From a virus: a stretch of DNA of 38,159 bases. The notes under the pieces are model-generated. The model did no database searches and was not told the DNA's origin. It saw only the letters and a list, made by a program, of their open reading frames with translations. Location of the stretch: IMG/VR virus record IMGVR_UViG_3300033388_006548, positions 1 through 38,159 of that record; one strand, given 5' to 3'. Of the stretch, positions 23,498-29,477 are shown piece by piece. The number at the start of each line of letters is the position of its first letter. Within the stretch, counting starts at the first letter, position 1. The translations under genes were made by a program, and so were the position numbers.

Positions 23498-23691
23498 TTG
23501 AAACATTACCAAAAACCCTAAATAACCTTATGAAGAAAGAAAAGAAAACTATGCCAAAAAAGAAAAGACATCGCCATAAAATTGAAATAATAGACGAGTG
23601 TCCTTATTGCGGGGCTCAACAGGGATTTTGTGAGAGATGTCAAATGGGTTTTAGTAGAGAAAACGAAAAAGCAAAATGGGAAGAAGATTAG
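23479..23691 (+). CDS. Zinc-ribbon protein
   Basis: 70 residues; the last 45 hold CPYCGAQQGFCERC, a compact zinc ribbon, after a basic helix (KKKRHRHKIEIIDE). An in-frame ATG at 23551 would give the ribbon half alone. The first seven residues are shared with the 22455 gene through the copied leader. Confidence 0.55.
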   Translation: MKEEKIIETLPKTLNNLMKKEKKTMPKKKRHRHKIEIIDECPYCGAQQGFCERCQMGFSRENEKAKWEED

Positions 23692-23756
23692 TTTCTTATC
23701 CCCCCCAAAAGAAGATTAAGAAGTAAAAGGTCGCCTAACCCAACCCACTAAATATT

Positions 23757-24059
23757 ATGAAGAAAGGAAAACAACCAAAACTAAATAAAAAGATAAGAGA
23801 AATCTTATTGAAAGAAATTAGAGAAACCCCAAACCGAGCATTAAGACCTTGGGAGAAACCATTTATTGAAAGAGCAAGTAATCAACTCCTTGCCCTAATC
23901 CAAAGAGAGAGGAAAGAATTGTTGAGAGAGATAATAGAATGGGCAGAAAAACAAAAAATAGGAGGCGAGCCCAGCGGATGGTTAAGAGAGCAAAAACCAG
24001 CATATGATGGAGCATTAACAGATTTACAAAAAACCCTTAAAAACAAACTAAACCTATGA
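23757..24059 (+). CDS. Helical hypothetical protein
   Basis: 100 residues, basic then acidic: MKKGKQPKLNKKIREILLKE, a helical middle (PFIERASNQLLALIQRERKE) and a C-terminal DLQKTLKNKLNL. AAAGGTC precedes it by 25 nt. The stop overlaps the next gene (ATGA). Function unknown. Confidence 0.55.
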   Translation: MKKGKQPKLNKKIREILLKEIRETPNRALRPWEKPFIERASNQLLALIQRERKELLREIIEWAEKQKIGGEPSGWLREQKPAYDGALTDLQKTLKNKLNL

Positions 24060-24223
24060 AGAAAGAAAAGAAATGTCCTTATTGTGAAAGAGACCTTATA
24101 GAAATCAGTTTAAGAGGAGTAAAATGGAAAGGGTTTTGTGAATACTGTCAAAAAACATTCTTAATTCAATATAATTATCTGTCAAAAGAATGGGAATATT
24201 CAAAAGAACTAAGCAATTATTAA
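24056..24223 (+). CDS. Zinc-ribbon protein
   Basis: 55 residues from an ATGA overlap: CPYC near residues 7-10 and CEYC near 28-31, with a beta stretch between (LIEISLRGVKWKGF), then an aromatic tail. A compact two-knuckle ribbon. Probably nucleic-acid binding. Confidence 0.6.
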   Translation: MKKEKKCPYCERDLIEISLRGVKWKGFCEYCQKTFLIQYNYLSKEWEYSKELSNY

Positions 24224-24233
24224 AATAAACCTT

Positions 24234-24584
24234 ATGAAGAAAGATAAAATAATTGAATTATACGGTGGAGAAATCTCAGATAAGGTTTCAAGGAAGACTG
24301 GAAGTAAGGTTGAGTTTTATTTTCAATATCCCTTCTCCCAAATTATCCCCAAAATTCTACCCGAACTAAGAAAAGAAATACCATATTTCTATAAATATAG
24401 CGTGAAAGACATTACTTCAGACAAACCATTTGACCCGCTTGGCGATTATTTAGATTACCTAGAACAAAAATATGATAAAAAAGGAAGTTGGTGGGGAGAT
24501 AATAAGTTTGGTTGTCAACAAGTGCCTGGGAAAACTACAATAATTAGAAAGAAATATGACCCCAAAAGCAAAACTAAAAAGTAA
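24234..24584 (+). CDS. Hypothetical protein
   Basis: 116 residues. Segments include DKVSRKTGSKVEFYFQYP and YKYSVKDITSDKPFDPLGDY, a mixed fold with a basic tail (KKYDPKSKTKK). It precedes and overlaps an HNH nuclease by 29 nt. No family recognised. Confidence 0.55.
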   Translation: MKKDKIIELYGGEISDKVSRKTGSKVEFYFQYPFSQIIPKILPELRKEIPYFYKYSVKDITSDKPFDPLGDYLDYLEQKYDKKGSWWGDNKFGCQQVPGKTTIIRKKYDPKSKTKK

Positions 24585-24903
24585 AGCCCTAAAACTCTGG
24601 TATAATAAATATCTTAAAAACAAGTGCGAGGTTTGCGGTTCAACATTTGTTTTACAGGGACACCACTTTTTTTATCGCAGTTCTTATGGACATTTAATGT
24701 TTGACCCGCAAAACCATATTACATTATGCCGAAAGTGCCACTTTGCTTTACATCACCAAGACCCCAAAAAAATAGAGCAGATTATCATTGCCAAGCGGGG
24801 CAAGAAATGGTATAATCGGCTATTAAAAAAATCAAGAATAAAACCAAAATCAAGTTATCAAAACTTTGCCTATTATAATGAACAAATAAAAAAATTAAGT
24901 TAA
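24556..24903 (+). CDS. HNH-type nuclease
   Basis: 115 residues. CEVCGS, then FVLQGHHFFYRSSYGHLMFD with the HH pair, then NHITLCRKCHFALHHQDP completes the HNH zinc module. The C-terminal region is basic (RGKKWYNRLLKKSR). It is likely a phage endonuclease; a recombination or packaging role is also possible. Confidence 0.8.
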   Translation: MTPKAKLKSKALKLWYNKYLKNKCEVCGSTFVLQGHHFFYRSSYGHLMFDPQNHITLCRKCHFALHHQDPKKIEQIIIAKRGKKWYNRLLKKSRIKPKSSYQNFAYYNEQIKKLS

Positions 24904-24904
24904 T

Positions 24905-25492
24905 ATGCCAAAAGGAATCAAGGGTTTTCAAAAGGGTCAAAAACCATATCAAATGACCGAAGAAACAAGAAAAAAAATGAGTGAGGTTCGGATAGGTAAA
25001 AAACATTCCGAGGAAACTAAAAGAAAAATGAGCGAAACACGAAAAAGGATTGGGTATGGCAAGTGGAATAAAGGACACAGGCATACAGAAGAAACCAAAA
25101 GAAAAATATCTCAAGCCCTTAAGGGGAGACCAACAAAATATCACGGAAAAGGATTTCAAAAAGGACATCCCGATTTAGTTCCGAAAGAAAGTAGAAAAAG
25201 ACAGGGGCTAAAAATAAAAGGTGAAAAAAATTATTTATGGCGAGGGGGCAAATCTTTTGAGAAATATGGCATAGAATGGACACAAACATTAAAAAGAAGC
25301 ATCAGAGAACGAGACCATTACACTTGTCAATTGTGTGGTAAATTACAAGGCGATACTGCTTTTATTGTTCACCACATTGACCAAAATAAACGAAACAATA
25401 ACCCAAACAACCTTGTAACCCTTTGCCGAAGTTGTCACATGGAAATTCATCAAAGAGATTATCGGGAAATAATTAAGAAATTAGAAAGTTAA
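24905..25492 (+). CDS. NUMOD3-HNH homing endonuclease
   Basis: 195 residues. N-terminal repeats of the NUMOD3 DNA-binding motif: ETRKKMSEVRIGKKHSEETK, ETRKRIGYGK and EETKRKISQALKGRPTK. The C-terminal HNH module has RSIRERDHYTCQLCGKLQGD, then IVHHIDQNKRNNNPNNLVTL and CRSCHMEIHQ. It is a paralogue of the gene at 32127. Free-standing, not inside an intron that I can see. Likely mobile between phages. Confidence 0.9.
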   Translation: MPKGIKGFQKGQKPYQMTEETRKKMSEVRIGKKHSEETKRKMSETRKRIGYGKWNKGHRHTEETKRKISQALKGRPTKYHGKGFQKGHPDLVPKESRKRQGLKIKGEKNYLWRGGKSFEKYGIEWTQTLKRSIRERDHYTCQLCGKLQGDTAFIVHHIDQNKRNNNPNNLVTLCRSCHMEIHQRDYREIIKKLES

Positions 25493-25497
25493 TTACA

Positions 25498-25547
25498 ATT
25501 AGTCATTCCTCGCAGGTCAGATAAGGCCATACTCCTGCGGGGCTAAT
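25498..25547 (+). ncRNA. Leader hairpin upstream of the sigma-like gene
   Basis: ATTAG (25498-25502) pairs with CTAAT (25543-25547), and CCTCGCAGG (25508-25516) with CCTGCGGGG (25534-25542) in a 9-bp helix with one wobble, closing a loop TCAGATAAGGCCATACT. It stands 10 nt before a terminator-like hairpin that abuts the gene. Position and shape suggest an aptamer-like or anti-terminator element; no known class matches. Confidence 0.6.
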
Positions 25548-25557
25548 AATTTAGGTG

Positions 25558-25610
25558 CACCAAAGACCTATTTTCACCGAGAGAGTGAATGGGATTTTTG
25601 GTGTTTTTTT
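25558..25610 (+). terminator. Terminator hairpin abutting the sigma-like gene
   Basis: CACCAAA (25558-25564) pairs with TTTGGTG (25597-25603), with inner TTCAC/GTGAA. Seven T follow at 25604-25610. The ATG of the sigma-like gene is the very next base (25611). This is a standard intrinsic terminator placed where it would block the gene unless read-through is allowed. Confidence 0.7.
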
Positions 25611-25883
25611 ATGACCAATTTAGAACAATTTGAACCAACAATAATAAAACTGGCTAAAACTTATAATATACCGCCCCTTGAGTGGGAAGATATTGCCCAG
25701 GAATTAAGAATACATTTGTGGCTTAAAGAGAAAAATAGAAAAAAGCCAATTAAATCCTATCCTGATTGGGCTTATATTGTTTGTCGCAGGAAAATAATAG
25801 ACCTTGCCCGCTATTATGATGCTAAAAAGCGAGGCGGGGAAGGAAGAAAATACAGAGAATTAAGAGAGATTGAACACAAATAA
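25611..25883 (+). CDS. Sigma-factor region 2-like protein
   Basis: 90 residues. The pattern WEDIAQELRIHLWLKEKN, then SYPDWAYIVCRRKIIDLARY and a basic KKRGGEG tail, matches region 2 of sigma70-family factors (core binding and -10 recognition). There is no region 4, as in some short phage late sigma factors such as T4 gp55. It lies just upstream of the non-coding hub and the head operon, so control of late genes is plausible. Its expression appears to depend on read-through of the preceding terminator. Confidence 0.7.
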   Translation: MTNLEQFEPTIIKLAKTYNIPPLEWEDIAQELRIHLWLKEKNRKKPIKSYPDWAYIVCRRKIIDLARYYDAKKRGGEGRKYRELREIEHK

Positions 25884-25921
25884 ATGCGTTTGTCGTCTTT
25901 AATAACAAAGGACTTAAAACA

Positions 25922-25990
25922 AAGCCCACAAGCAGTATTTTTACTGGCTTAAATAGGTTTTACCTTGCAAGGTTTTTGGGCTTAATTTTA
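25922..25990 (+). terminator. Branched terminator-like structure
   Basis: AAGCCCA (25922-25928) closes with TGGGCTT (25977-25983). Inside are two hairpins: AGCAGT/ACT-GCT near 25931-25949 and ACCTTGCAAGGT (25962-25973). AATTTTAA follows. It is the likely end of the sigma transcript. A small ORF starts 12 nt later at 25995. Confidence 0.55.
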
Positions 25991-25994
25991 ACAA

Positions 25995-26084
25995 ATGGCT
26001 AAAAGAAAAACTAAACAACCTAAAAAATCCAGCAATTCAAACAATACTGGTATTTTAAGTTGGTCAAAGCCAGATACCACTTAA
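25995..26084 (+). CDS. 29-residue basic peptide
   Basis: ATG at 25995 encodes a basic start (MAKRKTKQPKKSSNSNN) and a polar end (TGILSWSKPDTT). No motif. It is followed within 2 nt by a hairpin. Might be a real micro-gene or chance. Confidence 0.3.
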   Translation: MAKRKTKQPKKSSNSNNTGILSWSKPDTT

Positions 26085-26115
26085 GAAAAGACCTCCCGCA
26101 AAGGAGGTAGAAAAG

Positions 26116-26220
26116 ATGCTCGGTCTTTTACAATTCGGCTATCTTAATAATTCAATAGATAATACAAATCATTCGCGGCTGAATGAAAGAACAACCAAAT
26201 TAAGATTAAAGACCAAATAG
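26116..26220 (+). CDS. 34-residue peptide with sequestered ribosome site
   Basis: Its GGAGG (26103-26107), 8 nt before ATG, is one of the strongest ribosome sites in the window, but it pairs with CCTCC (26092-26096) in a hairpin. An outer AAAAGAC (26086)/GTCTTTT (26123) helix encloses the start codon. The frame reads MLGLLQFGYLNNSIDN and then a basic tail. The arrangement resembles a riboregulated start. Confidence 0.45.
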   Translation: MLGLLQFGYLNNSIDNTNHSRLNERTTKLRLKTK

Positions 26221-26350
26221 TTGTTCCTATAATAATTTTAAGGTTGTCTGACATAGTGTTGTGTGGGGTTAATTGATAATTTAGTTTTTAATCCGCAATA
26301 TCCTACCCACTTCTACCCTTGCTATTTTAGAAATGAGTAGGGATTGAGGG

Positions 26351-26575
26351 TTAAAACTCTGGATCGTCAATAGGTTCTACAATCAGGTGGGCAACGGGAT
26401 CACTCTTTAACTTAATAGAATTATTAGGATAATTGATTAAGCCGTGATATAGAGCCATTTTTACTATTTTTTCCATTTCTCCCACTTTATTTGTTGGTTC
26501 TTTTTCTCCATAAAAATTGATTTCACAACATCCTTTAAGATCGGGATATTTAGTAGATACAAGTTCTATTTTCAT
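26351..26575 (-). CDS. Minus-strand hypothetical protein
   Basis: 74 residues from the ATG (upstream TTG extends it by 5). MKIELVSTKYPDLKGCCEIN, then EMEKIVKMALYHGLINYP and a C terminus VAHLIVEPIDDPEF. It reads like a compact alpha/beta protein and not a shadow. It faces away from all neighbours, in the middle of the hub. Its gene upstream side is the structured element at 26622. A regulator is possible but not shown. Confidence 0.55.
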   Translation of the reverse strand: MKIELVSTKYPDLKGCCEINFYGEKEPTNKVGEMEKIVKMALYHGLINYPNNSIKLKSDPVAHLIVEPIDDPEF

Positions 26576-26621
26576 ACTTTTAAAGAGCAAGGGCTTAATG
26601 ATAATTTAAAAAATCCTCCAG

Positions 26622-26736
26622 TATCTGCCCCGTAGCTCGTAGCACTACGAAGCAGATAATGAAGGACGGTTATCAGATATTAAAATGATTGTTGTCCCTA
26701 CCGCTACGAGTTAAGCTACGAAGTTGGGAGCAGATA
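26622..26736. ncRNA. Structured element with alternative pairings in the hub
   Basis: TATCTGC (26622-26628) can pair with GCAGATA at 26652-26658 or at 26730-26736. CTCGTAGC (26636-26643) pairs with GCTACGAG (26703-26710). TCGTAG/CTACGA make a local hairpin at 26638-26650, and GGAC/GTCC an inner one. The DNA also contains repeated CTACGAAG and AGATAWT words. Could be a folded RNA, an operator array or part of an origin; strand not determined. Confidence 0.45.
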
Positions 26737-26898
26737 TTAATTGACTTTTTGGTGGGTTAAAAGAACTTTCTATTACTAAGACGAATTACTAAACTATTTA
26801 TTACACTTTAAAGATAGCATACCCAAGAAGCCCTGTAAAGCGATAAAATGAAGGTAAAAATCGGGGGTTGTGGATAACTTTTTTAGAAAGTAACAAAA

Positions 26899-26991
26899 AT
26901 GGAAAAAACAAATCGGGCTAAAAAAAGAAAAATACCCTGGCTATTAATATGGCTTTACGATGTTAAATGTAAAATCGGGGCTAAAAAATAA
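26899..26991 (+). CDS. 30-residue basic peptide
   Basis: ATG at 26899 encodes MEKTNRAKKRKIPWLLIWLY and ends CKIGAKK. A short hydrophobic centre lies between basic ends. The GAKK end and the following overlapping start repeat the junction seen at 20535-20551. Small membrane-active peptide possible. Confidence 0.4.
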   Translation: MEKTNRAKKRKIPWLLIWLYDVKCKIGAKK

Positions 26992-27088
26992 AATCTTAGA
27001 TATACTATTAAAAACAATAATCATAACAATAGGTTTGGCGGGAGAGTATATAATAGCAGGGGATATTTATAGAGTGACCATATTCTAA
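26960..27088 (+). CDS. 42-residue membrane protein
   Basis: Overlaps the previous micro-gene. MLNVKSGLKNKILDILLKTI, then IITIGLAGEYIIAG as a continuing span. The SGLKNKIL start is like MGLKNRIL of the 20535 gene. Looks like a real small membrane protein in what is otherwise an intergenic hub. The rest of the hub to 27483 has no frame that I can support. Confidence 0.45.
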   Translation: MLNVKSGLKNKILDILLKTIIITIGLAGEYIIAGDIYRVTIF

Positions 27089-27483
27089 TTCGCGGGATAA
27101 AAGCAAAATAAACTACATAAACAGGAATAGTTAAGAATATCATATAGTAGGCATTAAGAGATAAAGTTAAGTTCAAGAGAGGTTGTTTAAACAGGGGGGG
27201 TATATTACCATAGCCCCATCTATCAAAATATTACTCATTTTAAGAGAAACAAGCACAAAATCGGGTTAAATAAGAGGAGAAGGGGGACATAAGAGCATAT
27301 AAAAGTATGTTTAGGTTCAAAAAGAGTCGCAAAAGGTATGTTGTACGACATTGTTAGTCTTAAATTGATACAAATTGACCTGGATTGACCAGCCCGAAGA
27401 AACAGATTAAGGAATCTATTTAATTACCCCACAGCCATATTTTACCAATCTTTGCCAATTAAGAACAAAAAACGAGAGAAACT
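27089..27483. other. Non-coding stretch before the terminase genes
   Basis: No convincing gene on either strand. It holds a GGGGGGG run at 27195-27201, and three ATTGA words spaced exactly 10 bp apart (27364, 27374, 27384). The late-gene promoter must lie in this region or further upstream in the hub, but I see no sigma70-like site. It may use a motif read by the sigma-like factor. Confidence 0.5.
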
Positions 27484-27756
27484 ATGTTCACTTCAGAACA
27501 AATGAAAGGAAATCAATATGCAAAAGGAAAGGGCAGAAAGGGCTATATATTTGAGAAGGAACAGCAGGAACTCATAACAAAGGAAACTGGGGAGTTTTTA
27601 AAATTGGCAAGAAAAATAAGAGAACATAAAGCGACAAGGGCGGATATTAAAGCATATAAACTCTTAGCTCCAGTAATGAAGAAAGTGATGGACAAGGTTC
27701 ATCCAGACAAGGCTAATGTAAAATTTGAAGGAGATAGACCAATTTTAGTCCTTTAA
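27484..27756 (+). CDS. Terminase small subunit (probable)
   Basis: 90 residues: a basic N terminus (MFTSEQMKGNQYAKGKGRK), helical middle (LITKETGEFLKLARKIREHK) and basic/beta C terminus. MKGNQYAKGKG-type starts are common in phage small terminases. It is 1 nt upstream of the large subunit. It would bind the packaging site and stimulate the large subunit. Confidence 0.65.
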   Translation: MFTSEQMKGNQYAKGKGRKGYIFEKEQQELITKETGEFLKLARKIREHKATRADIKAYKLLAPVMKKVMDKVHPDKANVKFEGDRPILVL

Positions 27757-27757
27757 T

Positions 27758-29182
27758 ATGGCTAAGAAACCAGAGGAAAAACCAGAAGAGGTTAGACCAG
27801 TTAAGACCTTTGAGGAGATTTGGCATCCAACAGAAAAGCAGAAAGAGGCTACTGAGTTGCTTGAAAAATACAAGTACATCCTTTATGGGGGTGCGGTAGG
27901 AGGCGGAAAGAGTTATTGGCTGAGATGGGCATTAGTAAGGCTTCTCTTAAAATGGTTCAAAGAAGGGCACAAAGGAGTGAGAGTCGGATTGTTTTGCGAG
28001 GATTACCCTGCCTTAAAAGACAGGCATTTAGCAAGGTTGATGTATGAGTTTCCTAAGTGGCTTGGAACCCTAAATAAGGCGGATTATGAATTCACCCTGA
28101 ATAAGGAATATGGCGGTGGAGTGATATGTTTCAGGAATTTAGACGATGCATCAAAGTATATGAGTGCAGAATTCGCTGCCATTGCTGTAGATGAACTTAC
28201 TAAGAACAAAAAAGAAGTATTTGACTTTCTAAGGACCCGATTAAGATGGTCGGGAATATCAGATGTTAAGTTCTTGGCGGCTTCAAACCCAGGTGGGATA
28301 GGGCATAATTGGGTAAAATCTCTCTGGATGGACAAGAAATTTGAGGAAACAGAGAAAGAAAAGCATTTATTCTACTTTATTCCAGCAAAGGCAGTAGATA
28401 ATCCCCACTTAGACCAAAGTTATTTTTATGGATTAGAGGGACTGCCTCCAGATATGAGAAGAGCTTTTATTGAGGGAAATTGGGATTTGTTTAAGGGGCA
28501 ATACTTTACAGAGTGGGAAAGGTCAAAACATATTAGGATACCATTTGCTATTCCTGCTACTTGGCGGAAGTTTAGGGCTTATGATTATGGTAGAGATAAA
28601 CCTGCCTGTTGCTTATGGTTAGCGGTTGACCAGGACGGAAGAGTTTGGGTTTATCGTGAGTTTTATCAGGAAGGAATGAATGTTGACCAGCAGTCCAAAA
28701 AAATAAAACAGATGACCCCAGAAGACGAGGAGATAGAATGGACAGTTGCTGACCCAAGTATTTTTACCAAAGGTGGATTAGTGGACAGAAAAGGCGGGGA
28801 AACCATTGCTGAAACATTTTATAATAATGGAATACCAATGATAGCGGCTCCAAAAGGAAAAGATATGAGAGTTAGTGGTTGGAATTTAATGCACCAATAT
28901 CTTTATTGGGACAAAAATACTCTTCCAAGATTGATATTCTTTAATACTTGTGAAAATTGTATTAGGACTATTCCTACTTTAATTCACGATGAACACAAGC
29001 CAGAGGATTTAGATAGTAGGGGAGAGGACCATTGCGCAGACACCCTAAGATATTTCTTAACTACAATTCAGGGAGCCAAAACACAATCTGAGTATTATAT
29101 GACCGCCACAGAAAAGAGATTAAAGGAATATATAGCATCAAAAGAACCAAAAGTGCCCGAAATATACGAGGATAACTTATGA
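27758..29182 (+). CDS. terL: Terminase large subunit
   Basis: 474 residues. ATPase: Walker A YGGAVGGGKSYW (about 43-54), Walker B AIAVDE (141-146) and the coupling motif AASNPGG (173-179). RNase H-like nuclease: RAYDYG (Asp275), WTVADPS (Asp331) and GEDHCADTL (Asp423/Asp427). It cuts concatemeric DNA and drives it into the prohead. The ATG is 1 nt after the small-subunit stop. A tiny membrane ORF overlaps its end (ATGA). Confidence 0.95.
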   Translation: MAKKPEEKPEEVRPVKTFEEIWHPTEKQKEATELLEKYKYILYGGAVGGGKSYWLRWALVRLLLKWFKEGHKGVRVGLFCEDYPALKDRHLARLMYEFPKWLGTLNKADYEFTLNKEYGGGVICFRNLDDASKYMSAEFAAIAVDELTKNKKEVFDFLRTRLRWSGISDVKFLAASNPGGIGHNWVKSLWMDKKFEETEKEKHLFYFIPAKAVDNPHLDQSYFYGLEGLPPDMRRAFIEGNWDLFKGQYFTEWERSKHIRIPFAIPATWRKFRAYDYGRDKPACCLWLAVDQDGRVWVYREFYQEGMNVDQQSKKIKQMTPEDEEIEWTVADPSIFTKGGLVDRKGGETIAETFYNNGIPMIAAPKGKDMRVSGWNLMHQYLYWDKNTLPRLIFFNTCENCIRTIPTLIHDEHKPEDLDSRGEDHCADTLRYFLTTIQGAKTQSEYYMTATEKRLKEYIASKEPKVPEIYEDNL

Positions 29183-29283
29183 CAAAATTTGAAACTTTAC
29201 TTCAAATTCTCAAAATTCTTATAGGTTTAGGGCTTTTGCATATTGCCTATCAATTTTTTACTCATTGCCCTAATTGTTTATGA
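29179..29283 (+). CDS. 34-residue membrane protein
   Basis: ATGA overlap with terL. KFETLLQILKILIGLGLLHI and a short aromatic/Cys end (CPNCL). The next gene overlaps it by 4 nt (ATGA), so it is tightly coupled in the head operon. Function unknown. Confidence 0.5.
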   Translation: MTKFETLLQILKILIGLGLLHIAYQFFTHCPNCL

Positions 29284-29477
29284 CACCAAAACAGAAAGAT
29301 AGAAGAAGAAGATACGAAAAAGCGAGAAACATAAAGAGAAACCAACCTAAAAAGACCTTAGACGAGGTTTTTGGGGAAATTCCTTTTATTAAGGAAGTAT
29401 TTAATCCTGACGATATTAAAATTTCAGTTCCCAAAAAGACAATTTGGGACAGAATTAAGAAATTTATACAGATATAA
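29280..29477 (+). CDS. Small basic protein between terminase and portal
   Basis: 65 residues from the ATGA-overlap ATG at 29280: TPKQKDRRRRYEKARNIKRN, then DEVFGEIPFIKEVFNPDDIK and an amphipathic end (IWDRIKKFIQI). Its TAA overlaps the portal ATG (TAATG). A packaging accessory is possible. Confidence 0.55.
   Translation: MTPKQKDRRRRYEKARNIKRNQPKKTLDEVFGEIPFIKEVFNPDDIKISVPKKTIWDRIKKFIQI

Noticed and set aside
25884-25952. 22-codon frame directly after the sigma-like gene
   Set aside because: It runs through both strands of the branched terminator-like structure and has no distinct composition.
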